Assembly: GCF_027923705.1 (NCBI RefSeq)
Contig: NZ_AP026442.1
Coordinates: 806,001-870,000 of the forward strand
Direction: 5' to 3'
DNA: 64,000 nucleotides
Source: Cellulomonas sp. NTE-D12
Lineage (GTDB): Bacteria; Actinomycetota; Actinomycetes; Actinomycetales; Cellulomonadaceae
Numbering within the stretch: position 1 is the stretch's first letter; each line of letters opens with the position of its first letter. The notes beneath the pieces were generated by a model. It was not told where the DNA came from, did no database searches, and saw only the letters and a list, made by a program, of their open reading frames with translations. The position numbers were made by a program, and so were the translations under genes. Of this stretch, positions 35,005 through 44,263 are shown piece by piece.

Positions 35005-37572
35005 GTGGCCCGTCCTCGAGTCGTCCGCACGGCACTCGTGACCGTCGCGGCGATCGTCGTGCTGGTGCTCGTGGCCGTGGTGGTCGGCGGCGTCGTGGTG
35101 CTGCGCCGACCGCTGCCCACGTCGTCGGGCACGCTCTCGCTGCCCGGGCTGACCAGGCCGGTCACCGTCACCCGGGACGCGCGCGGCGTGCCGACCATCA
35201 CCGCGACCAGCGCGACGGACCTGTTCCGGGCGCAGGGCTTCGTCGCGGCGCAGGACCGGTTCTTCCAGATGGACTACCGCCGGCACGTCACGGCAGGCCG
35301 GCTGTCGGAGCTGGTCGGCGCGGACGCGCGTGCGCTCGAGGCCGACAAGGTGGTGCGGACGCTCGGCTGGCACCGTGTAGCCGAGCAGGAGTGGGGTCTG
35401 CTGGACGCGACGACCCAGTCGTACCTGACCGCGTACGCCGAGGGCGTGAACTCCTACCTCGCCAGCCGGGACCCGGGTTCGATCGCCGTGGAGTACACCG
35501 TGCTGGGGCTGCGCGTGCAGGTCGCGCAGCCCGAGCCGTGGCAGCCGGTGGACTCGCTCGCGTGGCTGAAGGCGATGGCGTGGGACCTGCGCAGCAACTA
35601 CGAGGACGAGCTCGGACGGGCCCGGGCCTACCGCACCATCGGCGACGTCGGGAAGGTCGACGAGCTCTTCCCGCCGTACCCGCAGCAGCAGAACGCCCCG
35701 ATCCTGCCCTCAGGTGGCGACGCGACCGTGGTCCCCGCGGTGGCACGCGCGCAGCTGCCGCTCGGCGACGGTCAGGCGCAGGACGCGTTCGCCGCGGCGG
35801 ACCGGGCGCTGACGGCGGTCCCCGTGCTGCTCGGCACGGGCGCCGCCACGGGGTCCAACTCGTGGGCGGTGTCTGGTGCGCACACCGCCTCGGGCAAGCC
35901 GATCCTGGCGAACGACCCGCACCTCGAGCTGACCGCGCCGGGCATCTGGTCCCAGGTGGGCCTGCGCTGCCAGCAGGTGAGCGCGGACTGCCCGTTCGAC
36001 GTCTCCGGGTTCGGTTTCGCCGGGATGCCGGGCGTGGTGATCGGTCACGACGCGCGGCTGGCGTGGGGCCTGACCAACATGGGCGCGGACGTGACCGACC
36101 TGTTCCTCGAGCGCGTCGACGACCGCTCCGGGACCCAGCTGGTGAACGGCGCGCAGGTGCCGCTGCAGGTGCGGCACGAGACGATCCGGGTCAACGGCGG
36201 CAACGACGTGGACCTCGTCGTCCGCACGACGACGCACGGCCCGATCATCTCCGACGTGCTCGACCTGTCCGGAGCCACGTCGGCGCCGACGCCCGACCGG
36301 TCGACCTCCGCCTTCCAGGTGTCGCTCGGCTGGACGGCCAGCACGCCGGGCCGGACGGCGGAGGCGATCTTCCGCCTCGACGCCGCCGCCACGGCTGCCG
36401 ACGTCGCGGCCGCCGCCGCGCTGTTCGACGTACCGGCGCAGAACATCGTCTTCGCCACCACCGACGGGCACATCGGCTACCAGGCGCCGGGTCGGATCCC
36501 CATCCGCGAGACCGTGCCCGGTGACGTGCCGTCCGACGGCTCCTGGCCGCGCCCGGGCTGGGACAGCGCCTACGACTGGCAGGGCTGGGTGCCGTCGGCG
36601 CAGCTGCCGCACGTGCTCGACCCACCCGAGGGCTTCGTCGTCGCGGCCAACCAGGCGGTGCTCCCGCAGGGCACCGGTCCGTTCCTGACCGCCGACTACG
36701 ACATGGGCTACCGCTCGCAGCGCATCCGCACCCTGCTGACCCAGCAGATCGCCGCCGGCAAGAAGATCGACATCGCCTCGACGCAGGCCGTGCAGGACGA
36801 CACGCACAGCCCGATGGCCGACGTGCTGCTGCCGGCACTGCTCAAGGTCGACCTCGGCTCGGGCTTCGAGGCCGACGGCCAGCGCCTGCTGCGCACCTGG
36901 GACGGTTCGATGTCCTCGGACTCGGCCGCCGCCGCGTACTTCGCCGCGGTCTGGAACAACGTGCTGCGCCTGACCTTCGCCGACGACCTGCCCGACCACG
37001 ACGCGCCGACCAACGACTCCCGCTGGATCGAGGTGATGCGGCACGTCGTCGACGCCCCCGACTCGCCGTGGTGGGACGACCGCTCCACCCTCGGCGTCGT
37101 CGAGGGGCGCGACGGGGTGCTGCGCAACGCGATGATCGCCGCACGGCAGCAGCTGACCGCGCAGCTGGGGGTGCGGGCGGACGAGTGGCGGTGGGGACTG
37201 CTGCACCAGGTGCGGCTGGAGCACCCGCTGCTCGGCGGTGCCGGTCAGCCAGGGGTGCTCCGCGGGGCGGTCAACCCGGCGGCGCAGCAGGTCGGCGGCG
37301 GCTCGTCGTCGGTCGACGCGACCGGCTGGGACCCGTCGACCGGGGGGTTCGCCGTCACCGCCGGCCCGTCGATGCGCATGGTGGTCGACCTGGCGGACCT
37401 GGACTCCTCGACGTGGGTCGACCTGACCGGCACCTCAGGGCATCCGGCCAGCCCGCACTACTCCGACCAGCTGTCCACCTGGGCCGCCGGGCGGCAGTTC
37501 CCGTGGCCGTTCTCGGCGGCCGCCACGCAGGCGGACGCGAGGTCGCGGCTCACGCTGCAGCCGTCGGCCTGA
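35005..37572 (+). CDS. Penicillin acylase family N-terminal nucleophile hydrolase
   Basis: 855 residues. N-terminal membrane anchor (about 9-33), then the alpha chain with RDARGVPTITATSATDLFRAQGFVAAQDRFFQMDYRRHVTAGRLSEL, typical of the family. Autocleavage site at G283 with Ser284 as N-terminal nucleophile of the beta chain (GSNSWAVSG), then NDPHLELTAPGIWSQVGL, and the ND/GP patterns of the beta chain. Homologues hydrolyse amides such as penicillins, acyl-homoserine lactones or peptides; natural substrate unknown. It interrupts the conserved FmdB to 5-FCL gene order. Its last 23 bases overlap the convergent cyclo-ligase gene. Confidence 0.92.
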   Translation: MARPRVVRTALVTVAAIVVLVLVAVVVGGVVVLRRPLPTSSGTLSLPGLTRPVTVTRDARGVPTITATSATDLFRAQGFVAAQDRFFQMDYRRHVTAGRLSELVGADARALEADKVVRTLGWHRVAEQEWGLLDATTQSYLTAYAEGVNSYLASRDPGSIAVEYTVLGLRVQVAQPEPWQPVDSLAWLKAMAWDLRSNYEDELGRARAYRTIGDVGKVDELFPPYPQQQNAPILPSGGDATVVPAVARAQLPLGDGQAQDAFAAADRALTAVPVLLGTGAATGSNSWAVSGAHTASGKPILANDPHLELTAPGIWSQVGLRCQQVSADCPFDVSGFGFAGMPGVVIGHDARLAWGLTNMGADVTDLFLERVDDRSGTQLVNGAQVPLQVRHETIRVNGGNDVDLVVRTTTHGPIISDVLDLSGATSAPTPDRSTSAFQVSLGWTASTPGRTAEAIFRLDAAATAADVAAAAALFDVPAQNIVFATTDGHIGYQAPGRIPIRETVPGDVPSDGSWPRPGWDSAYDWQGWVPSAQLPHVLDPPEGFVVAANQAVLPQGTGPFLTADYDMGYRSQRIRTLLTQQIAAGKKIDIASTQAVQDDTHSPMADVLLPALLKVDLGSGFEADGQRLLRTWDGSMSSDSAAAAYFAAVWNNVLRLTFADDLPDHDAPTNDSRWIEVMRHVVDAPDSPWWDDRSTLGVVEGRDGVLRNAMIAARQQLTAQLGVRADEWRWGLLHQVRLEHPLLGGAGQPGVLRGAVNPAAQQVGGGSSSVDATGWDPSTGGFAVTAGPSMRMVVDLADLDSSTWVDLTGTSGHPASPHYSDQLSTWAAGRQFPWPFSAAATQADARSRLTLQPSA

Positions 37573-38206
37573 CGAACCAGCGGGTACCGGTCGGCGTCGC
37601 GACCCCGTCCACCCGGCGGTCGTGCGCTGCGCGGGGGATCGGCTCGACGTCCGCGTCGTGCACCTCGTCGGCGTAGGTGAGCGCGATGACGGCGGCGTCC
37701 GGGCGCGCGTGCGCCAGCGCCCGGTCGTACCAGCCGCCGCCCTGGCCCAGCCGGTTGCCGTCGGTGTCCACCGCGAGCGCCGGCACCAGCACCACGTCGG
37801 CCTCGGCGAGCGCCTGCGCGCCGAGGGAGGGGCCGCTCGGCTCCGGCGGTCGCCCGGGCGCCCGCTCCAGAAGGTCGTCGGCTCCCGCGTAGTCCGCCCA
37901 GTCGCGCTGCAGACCCGTGCCCAGCACGGGCAGCAGCACCCGGACGCCCCGCTGCTCCAGCAGCTCGAGCAGCGGGCCGGTGCTGGGCTCGCCCGGCCGG
38001 GCGGCGTACAGCGACACGCAGCGTGCCGCATCGACCGCCGGGATGGCGACCACCACCTCGGCCAGCGCGCGCGCGTCCTCCTCGCGGTGCCGGGCGGACC
38101 GGTGAGCGCGCGCGGTGCGGATCCGCAGGCGCCAACGCTCCTTGAGCTGTTCGATCTCGTCCTCGTCCTCCGGCACGTGCAGTCCGGGCGAGGCGGCGTT
38201 GCTCAT
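37550..38206 (-). CDS. 5-formyltetrahydrofolate cyclo-ligase
   Basis: 218 residues. Converts 5-formyl-THF to 5,10-methenyl-THF with ATP (EC 6.3.3.2), in one-carbon metabolism. Features: RIRTARAHRSARHREEDA substrate helix, VSLYAARPGEPSTGPLLE, LLPVLG, PSLGAQALAEADVVLVPALAVDTDGNRLGQGGGWYDRAL with the GxGxGxYDR phosphate loop, and VIALTYADEV. ATG 38206 chosen; GACACT six bases upstream is a weak leaderless -10. It corresponds to Rv0992c in the conserved block. Tail-to-tail overlap of 23 bases with the penicillin acylase gene. Confidence 0.9.
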   Translation of the reverse strand: MSNAASPGLHVPEDEDEIEQLKERWRLRIRTARAHRSARHREEDARALAEVVVAIPAVDAARCVSLYAARPGEPSTGPLLELLEQRGVRVLLPVLGTGLQRDWADYAGADDLLERAPGRPPEPSGPSLGAQALAEADVVLVPALAVDTDGNRLGQGGGWYDRALAHARPDAAVIALTYADEVHDADVEPIPRAAHDRRVDGVATPTGTRWFVRPTAAA

Positions 38207-38310
38207 GACGACAGTGTCCCAAACCTGCGGCCGGACGAGTGACACCGCGCGGCGTCCCAGCCGTCGATCACCTGCGGTACCGGCGGTGGGCACCGGGGCG
38301 AGGTCGGACG

Positions 38311-38327
38311 CGGGGCAGAATGCCCCG
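38311..38327. promoter_or_regulatory. Inverted repeat just before moeA start
   Basis: CGGGGCA-GAA-TGCCCCG, perfect 7-base arms, ending one base before the ATG at 38329 and containing CAGAAT, a weak -10 seven bases before that ATG. Could be an operator or a translational hairpin. Confidence 0.4.
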
Positions 38328-38328
38328 C

Positions 38329-39567
38329 ATGAGATCGGTCCAGGACCAGCTGGCTGCCGTGATGTCCGCGGTGGGACCGGTCGCCCCGCTCGACGTGGTG
38401 CTGCACGACGCGATGGGCGCCATCCTCGCCGAGGACGTCGCGGCGACGGTGTCCGTGCCGCCCGTGGCGGTGGCGGCGCTCGACGGGTACGCGGTGGCAG
38501 CCGCCGACGTGGCCCCCGGCGGGTCGGCGCTGCCCGTGGCGGTGGACCTGCGGGCGGCGTCCGTGCCGGGGCTGCGGCACGTCCAGGGGCAGGCGATACG
38601 GGTCGCGTCCGGCGCGCCGCTGCCGTGGGGAGCCGATGCGGTGGTGCCCGTCGAGGCGTCCGACCGGGGCACCGCGACCGTGCAGCTGGCGGGTGGCGTG
38701 CGGCCCGGGCAGCACGTGCGGCTGACGGGGGCCGACGTGCCGGCCGGCCAGGTGGTGCTGCGAGCGGGCACGCGGCTCGGTGCGCGGCAGCTGGCGCTCG
38801 CCGCGGCGATGGGACGCGGCCGGCTGCGGGTGCACCCGACGCCCCGCGTGGTGCTGCTGGCGGTGGGGGACGAGCTGGTCGAGCCGCCGACCAAGGGGCC
38901 GGCACCGACGTCGGCCGGGGACGGCCGCGTGTTCGAGGCCGACGGGCACGGGCTGGAGGCCGCGGTGCGGGACGCCGGCGCGCACGCCGTCCGCGTCGGG
39001 GTGCTGCCGGACGACCGCGCGCTCCTGCGCGAGGCGCTCGAGGACCAGCTGGTCCGTGCCGACCTGGTGCTGATCGCCGGCGGGCTGTCCGAGCTGGTGC
39101 ACGACCCGGTCAAGGACGTGCTGGCCACGCTCGGCGGCGTCCGGCTGGACCACGTGGCCATGACGCCGGGCCCGCGGCACGCCTTCGGGTCGGTGGGCGG
39201 TGAGCTAGGGCGCGACCGGTCGATCCCGCTGTTCGCGCTGCCGGGTCACCCCGTGGCGGCGCAGGTGGCGTTCGAGGTGTTCGTCCGGCCGGCGCTGCGG
39301 CAGATGGCGGGGCACACCGAGGTGTTCCGTCCGTCGGTCGCCGCCGCCGTCGACACGGGGTGGACGTCGCCCCCCGGGCTGCGCCAGTTCGTGCCGGCCA
39401 CCGTGCTCGGCGCCCCGGAGGAGGGGTACCGTGCCACGCCGCTGGGTGATCCGGCGGCTCCGTCGATCCTCGGTCTGGCGCAGGCGAACGCCCTGGCCGT
39501 GGTGCCGGAGGCGGACGTCGTCGTGCACCGCGGACAGGTGGTGCACTGCATGGTCCTGGAGGGTTGA
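38329..39567 (+). CDS. moeA: Molybdopterin molybdenumtransferase MoeA-like
   Basis: 412 residues. Inserts molybdenum into adenylated molybdopterin. Domains: MoeA N/L1 region with ALDGYAVAAADV and IRVASGAPLPWGADAVVPVE, central molybdopterin-binding region with VLLAVGDELVEP and IAGGLSELVHDPVKDVL, and C-terminal LPGHPVAAQVAFEVFVRPAL then a beta domain. The usual GGxSxGDYD motif reads GGLSELVHD and the usual LPGNP reads LPGHP, so the active site deviates. ATG 38329 chosen; ATG 38320 possible. Second gene of the Rv0993-Rv0996-type block, but the galU gene that normally precedes it is missing. Overlaps the next gene by one base. Confidence 0.85.
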   Translation: MRSVQDQLAAVMSAVGPVAPLDVVLHDAMGAILAEDVAATVSVPPVAVAALDGYAVAAADVAPGGSALPVAVDLRAASVPGLRHVQGQAIRVASGAPLPWGADAVVPVEASDRGTATVQLAGGVRPGQHVRLTGADVPAGQVVLRAGTRLGARQLALAAAMGRGRLRVHPTPRVVLLAVGDELVEPPTKGPAPTSAGDGRVFEADGHGLEAAVRDAGAHAVRVGVLPDDRALLREALEDQLVRADLVLIAGGLSELVHDPVKDVLATLGGVRLDHVAMTPGPRHAFGSVGGELGRDRSIPLFALPGHPVAAQVAFEVFVRPALRQMAGHTEVFRPSVAAAVDTGWTSPPGLRQFVPATVLGAPEEGYRATPLGDPAAPSILGLAQANALAVVPEADVVVHRGQVVHCMVLEG

Positions 39568-40175
39568 TGGCACCGGGGTGGCCGGCCGTGCTGACCGAGG
39601 GCGACGTGCGGCTGCGGCCGATGCGGCGTTCCGACCAGCGGGCCTGGATGAACCTGCGCGCGGTGAACGCCGGCTGGCTCGAACCGTGGGACGCGACCAG
39701 CCCCGTGCCGGTCCAGGGACCGCGGCCGACGTTCGGGCAGTTCGTCCGGTCGCTGTCCGCACAGGCACGGGAGGGGTCGGCGCTGCCGTTCGCGGTCGAC
39801 TACGCCGGTGAGCTGGTGGGGCAGCTGACGGTCTCGTCGATCATCTACGGCTCCCTGCGCTCGGCGGCCATCGGCTACTGGGTGTCCGAGCACGTCGCCG
39901 GTCGGGGGATCACGCCGACCGCCGTCGCGCTGGCCACCGACCACTGCTTCACCGAGCTGGGCCTGCACCGCGTCGAGGTGAACATCCGGCCCGAGAACGG
40001 GCCGTCGCTGCGCGTGGTCGAGAAGCTGGGCCTGCGCGACGAGGGCCTGCGCAAGCGGTACCTGCACATCCGCGGCTCGTGGGCCGACCACCGCACGTTC
40101 GCCCTGACGGTGGAGGAGGTGCCCGACGGGCTGCTGGGGCGCTGGCGCCGCTACCAGGCGGCGCACCCGCGCTGA
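39567..40175 (+). CDS. GNAT acetyltransferase, RimJ-like
   Basis: 202 residues, GCN5-related N-acetyltransferase fold: LRPMRRSDQRAWMNLRAVNAGWLEPWDAT at the N-terminus, VGQLTVSSI central strands, IGYWVSEHVAGRGITPTAVALATDHCF (acetyl-CoA-binding Q/RxxGxG/A-like strand), LHRVEVNIRPENGPSLRVVEKLGLRDEG at the C-terminus. Strongly resembles actinobacterial RimJ/RimL ribosomal-protein acetyltransferases downstream of moeA (Rv0995). GGAGGG precedes ATG 39567, whose A is the last base of the moeA stop, so translation is coupled. Target protein unknown. Confidence 0.88.
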   Translation: MAPGWPAVLTEGDVRLRPMRRSDQRAWMNLRAVNAGWLEPWDATSPVPVQGPRPTFGQFVRSLSAQAREGSALPFAVDYAGELVGQLTVSSIIYGSLRSAAIGYWVSEHVAGRGITPTAVALATDHCFTELGLHRVEVNIRPENGPSLRVVEKLGLRDEGLRKRYLHIRGSWADHRTFALTVEEVPDGLLGRWRRYQAAHPR

Positions 40176-40259
40176 CTGGCCCCGACGCGGGCCCCGACAC
40201 GGGCACCGACCTGGCGCCGACACGCCGCCCGCGTGCCCGGCCGTCACGCGAGGGCCCCC

Positions 40260-40265
40260 TACCGT
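40260..40265 (+). promoter_or_regulatory. Leaderless -10 TACCGT
   Basis: TACCGT ends six bases before GTG 40272. Confidence 0.5.
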
Positions 40266-40271
40266 CTAGAC

Positions 40272-41462
40272 GTGAACGATCTCGCAGGCCCGGTGGCGCT
40301 CGCGCTGGTGGGCCTGTGGGTGGCGTACCTGGTGCCGGGCAAGCTGCGGCACCGTCAGCAGCTGCTCGAGTCGCGGGTGGACGACCGGTACTCCGAGGCG
40401 CTCCGCGTGGTCGCGGTGACCGCCGGGGACGCAGGGGCCGACGACCGCAGGTCGACCCGGGTGCTGCGCACCGCGCGGGCGTCTGCACCAGGCACCGGGC
40501 ACGCAGGCACGACGGGGTTGCTGACCCCGGGCAAGGGCACCCCGGCGCTGGTCGCCGGCGCAGGGACTGGAGGCAGCACCGTGGACCGACCGCACGCCAC
40601 GCCGGAGCGCACCACCGCCGACGCCGCCCGCCGCGCCGCCCAGGCGCGCGCCGCGAGGACCGCCGCCGCCGCGCGTCGTGCCGCGGCAGCTCGGCGCCGT
40701 GCCGTGCTGGCCGGCGTCCTCGTCGTCGCCACCGCAGCGGGGTGGGGCGTCGTCGCGCTGGTGCCCTCGGTCGGCCTGCTGGCCGGTGCGGTGCCGACCG
40801 TGCTGCTGGCCGGCGTGCTGGGACTCGGTCGCCGCGCCGTGGTGTCCGGTCGGCGTGCCGATGCCGAGCTCGCCGGGCAGATCGCCGAGCAGGAGCGACG
40901 CGCGTCCGCGCCCCACAGCGGGGCGACCAGGGCAGTCGCCGCGGCGCGCCGAGCGGGTGCGACGACGGGTGCGCAGGCCGTGACTGCGGCCGCTGCGCCC
41001 GCCGCGCCGGCCCGGACCGCCCGCAGCACCGCCGAGCAGCCTGCGGTCACCGGACGTGCGGTGCACCCGTCGGACACCTCGACCCAGATGTTCTCCACGA
41101 TCGTGGAGGACCGCGGGGAGCGGGGCCGGTCGGTGCGGCACGCGACCGGTGCCGTGCCCACGGTCGAGCCGGAGCCCGCGTCGGAGACCACGGACGCGTC
41201 CGACGACCGGTGGCAGCCCATCCCGGTGCCGCGACCGACCTACACGATGAAGCCCGCGGCCCCGCGCCGGGAGCCGGTGGCGCTCGGCGACGTCGAGGCG
41301 TCGACCGCCGTACGCCCGGCGGACGCGCCTGCGCCTGCAGTCGCTGGGACTGCCTCGACGGCGGACGACGGGGAGATCCGCACCCCCGTGGCGCCGGTGC
41401 AGACGACCGGCAGCATCGACCTCAACGCGGTGCTGGCGAAGCGGCGCGCAGCGGGGGAGTGA
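40272..41462 (+). CDS. Rv0996-like membrane protein with Ala-rich body
   Basis: 396 residues. Membrane anchor at the N-terminus (about 5-20, VALALVGLWVAYLVPGKL), a long Ala/Arg/Thr-rich middle with a run AARRAAQARAARTAAAARRAAAARRRA that ends in a second hydrophobic pair (about 145-195), and a C-terminal disordered tail with SIDLNAVLAKRRAAGE. Position after moeA and rimJ-like genes matches Rv0996/GlpR-type conserved hypothetical of mycobacteria. No enzymatic motif. Start supported by a leaderless -10 (40260). Confidence 0.78.
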   Translation: MNDLAGPVALALVGLWVAYLVPGKLRHRQQLLESRVDDRYSEALRVVAVTAGDAGADDRRSTRVLRTARASAPGTGHAGTTGLLTPGKGTPALVAGAGTGGSTVDRPHATPERTTADAARRAAQARAARTAAAARRAAAARRRAVLAGVLVVATAAGWGVVALVPSVGLLAGAVPTVLLAGVLGLGRRAVVSGRRADAELAGQIAEQERRASAPHSGATRAVAAARRAGATTGAQAVTAAAAPAAPARTARSTAEQPAVTGRAVHPSDTSTQMFSTIVEDRGERGRSVRHATGAVPTVEPEPASETTDASDDRWQPIPVPRPTYTMKPAAPRREPVALGDVEASTAVRPADAPAPAVAGTASTADDGEIRTPVAPVQTTGSIDLNAVLAKRRAAGE

Positions 41463-41555
41463 GCCCGCGGAACTGAGCTCCCCGGGCTCGGCGGCGCACC
41501 CCTGCGGCGGTGTTCGTCCGCCGCGCGGTGGGTGCTAATCTGTAGCCCGCTTCAA

Positions 41556-42747
<1,192 letters not shown>

Positions 42748-42866
42748 GCCCCTACCTTGCGGTCTCCCCCTGCGGGAGGCTCAAGCCCTCCTTGCTCGCT
42801 GTCAGTCGGGGTGCTCGAGTGCAGCGCGCCGTCTGCGCGTCTGGCGGCGTGTGCCGCGCTGCTGGC

Positions 42867-43103
42867 TCAGGGAGCGACGCCGAAGCCGGCTCGGCGTGTG
42901 GGGCACCAGGGGTTGGTGCACTGGCGCACGCGCGGCGGCTCGGGTGCGGTGGTGTCGTCGTCGTCGGCGGCCGCGGACGCGGTCTGACGTGCCTCCGCGT
43001 CCGGGGCGGCGGGTGTCGCCTCCGGGGTGCCCGGCGGCGCGGGGACCAGACGGACCGGCCAGTGGCACCAGGAGCACGGCGGCGGCTTCGGTTCGGGGCC
43101 CAT
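42867..43103 (-). CDS. Small protein with paired cysteines, possible zinc ribbon
   Basis: 78 residues. N-terminal MGPEPKPPPCSWCHWPV and C-terminal VRQCTNPWCPTRR give CxxC and CxxxxC pairs around a Pro/Ala/acidic linker that could bind one zinc. I recall similar short proteins in actinobacteria of unknown role. The start is supported by TACCGT seven bases upstream on the minus strand, back-to-back with an identical arrangement for the TRIC gene. No database-style assignment is made. Confidence 0.6.
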   Translation of the reverse strand: MGPEPKPPPCSWCHWPVRLVPAPPGTPEATPAAPDAEARQTASAAADDDDTTAPEPPRVRQCTNPWCPTRRAGFGVAP

Positions 43104-43110
43104 GCGCACG

Positions 43111-43116
43111 ACGGTA
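43111..43116 (-). promoter_or_regulatory. Leaderless -10 TACCGT for small Cys protein
   Basis: Reads TACCGT on the minus strand, seven bases before ATG 43103; mirrors the TACCGT at 43134-43139 on the plus strand. Confidence 0.5.
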
Positions 43117-43133
43117 GCGTCCGCAGCGGCGGC

Positions 43134-43139
43134 TACCGT
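43134..43139 (+). promoter_or_regulatory. Leaderless -10 TACCGT for TRIC gene
   Basis: TACCGT ends seven bases before GTG 43147. Confidence 0.5.
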
Positions 43140-43146
43140 GTGGTCC

Positions 43147-43815
43147 GTGACGGGCGCCGGGACGATCGCAGAGGTGCTGCGGGCTGTCGACCTGCTCGGT
43201 GTGGCGGCCAACGCGCTGCTCGGCGGGGCCGTCGCGCGGCGGCACAACCTGGACCCGGTGGGGTTCGCCGTGCTGGCCATCCTGTCCGGGCTCGGCGGCG
43301 GTCTGCTGCGCGACGTGCTGCTGCAGAAGGGGCCGCCGGTCGCGCTGACCGACTACTCGTACCTGGTGACGGCCCTGGTGGCGGCGGGCGTCGCCTTCGC
43401 CGTCCGGTTCGAGGGACGCACCTGGGACCGGGTGTTCCCGGTGGTCGACGCGCTGGCGCTGGGCGCATGGTCGGCGGTAGGTGCGCAGAAGACGCTGCTG
43501 AGCGGCCTGAGCTGGCTCCCGGCGATCCTGCTCGGCACGGTCACGGCCGTCGGCGGCGGTGCGATCCGGGACATCGCGGTGTCCCGCGTGCCGGCGATCT
43601 TCGGCGGGAACACGCTCTACGCGACGTGGGCGCTGGTGGGGTCCGCGGTGATGGTCGGGGTCCAGGGGTTGGGCCGTCCGGTGGTGGGGCTCGTGGCCGC
43701 GACCGTGGTGGCTGCCGTCGGCGTGCTGATCTCGAGGTGGCGCGGCTGGATGCTGCCGCACGGCGTGCTGTTCGACCGCAGCGGCCGGCCCCTGCGCCGG
43801 CGGGTGCGGCGCTGA
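43147..43815 (+). CDS. TRIC cation channel family protein (UPF0126)
   Basis: 222 residues, seven hydrophobic segments in two repeated halves, each with the GxGGGxxRD pattern: LSGLGGGLLRDVLLQ and TAVGGGAIRDIAVSRVPAIF. These KEV-like GGGxxRD motifs define prokaryotic TRIC trimeric cation channels (former UPF0126). Likely a potassium/sodium-permeable channel in the cytoplasmic membrane. GTG 43147 chosen over GTG 43138 because of the leaderless -10 spacing. Convergent with the cupin gene. Confidence 0.9.
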   Translation: MTGAGTIAEVLRAVDLLGVAANALLGGAVARRHNLDPVGFAVLAILSGLGGGLLRDVLLQKGPPVALTDYSYLVTALVAAGVAFAVRFEGRTWDRVFPVVDALALGAWSAVGAQKTLLSGLSWLPAILLGTVTAVGGGAIRDIAVSRVPAIFGGNTLYATWALVGSAVMVGVQGLGRPVVGLVAATVVAAVGVLISRWRGWMLPHGVLFDRSGRPLRRRVRR

Positions 43816-43844
43816 CCGGTCGTCCCGGTCGCGCTGCCCGGCAG

Positions 43845-44219
43845 TCACAGCAACGAGTCGTCGTACGGAGCGGTCAGCTCACCTCCGGCGTCGCCGGTGT
43901 TCACCACGCCGCGCGGCTCGAGCAGCAGGGCGTGGGTCTCCTCGTCGGCCACCGGGCAGTGCTCGACCCCCCGGGGCACCACGTACAGCTGACCGGGCCC
44001 GAGCTCCACCCCACCGTCGCGGAGCTGGATCCGCAGGTGCCCGCGCAGCACCAGGAACAGCTCGTCCGTCTCGTCGTGCCGGTGCCAGACGAACTCGCCG
44101 TGCATCTTGACCAGCTTGACCTCGTCGTCGTTCATGCGGGCGACGACCTTGGGCGACCAGAGGTCGGTGATCAGGGAGAGCTTGTGCTCCAGGTCGACGG
44201 CGGTCTCGACGGCGCTCAT
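43845..44219 (-). CDS. Cupin domain protein
   Basis: 124 residues, single cupin beta-barrel. Motif 1 near residue 45 is GEFVWHRHDETDELFLVLRG (G..HxHxxxxE..xxxG with both His and Glu) and motif 2 near 80 is GQLYVVPRGVEHCPVA (G..P..H), so metal ligands are present. Small cupins of this shape (mannose-6-phosphate isomerase-like) bind sugars or act as dioxygenases; activity unknown. Separated by 44 bases from the aldo/keto reductase on the same strand, probably co-transcribed. Confidence 0.88.
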   Translation of the reverse strand: MSAVETAVDLEHKLSLITDLWSPKVVARMNDDEVKLVKMHGEFVWHRHDETDELFLVLRGHLRIQLRDGGVELGPGQLYVVPRGVEHCPVADEETHALLLEPRGVVNTGDAGGELTAPYDDSLL

Positions 44220-44263
44220 GCGCGCCAGCCTGCCAGCAGGCTCCGACACCGCCACTCGGACCG

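Noticed and set aside
38311..38327. Molybdenum cofactor riboswitch before moeA
   Set aside because: Only a 17-base inverted repeat is present, far too small for the Moco RNA motif.
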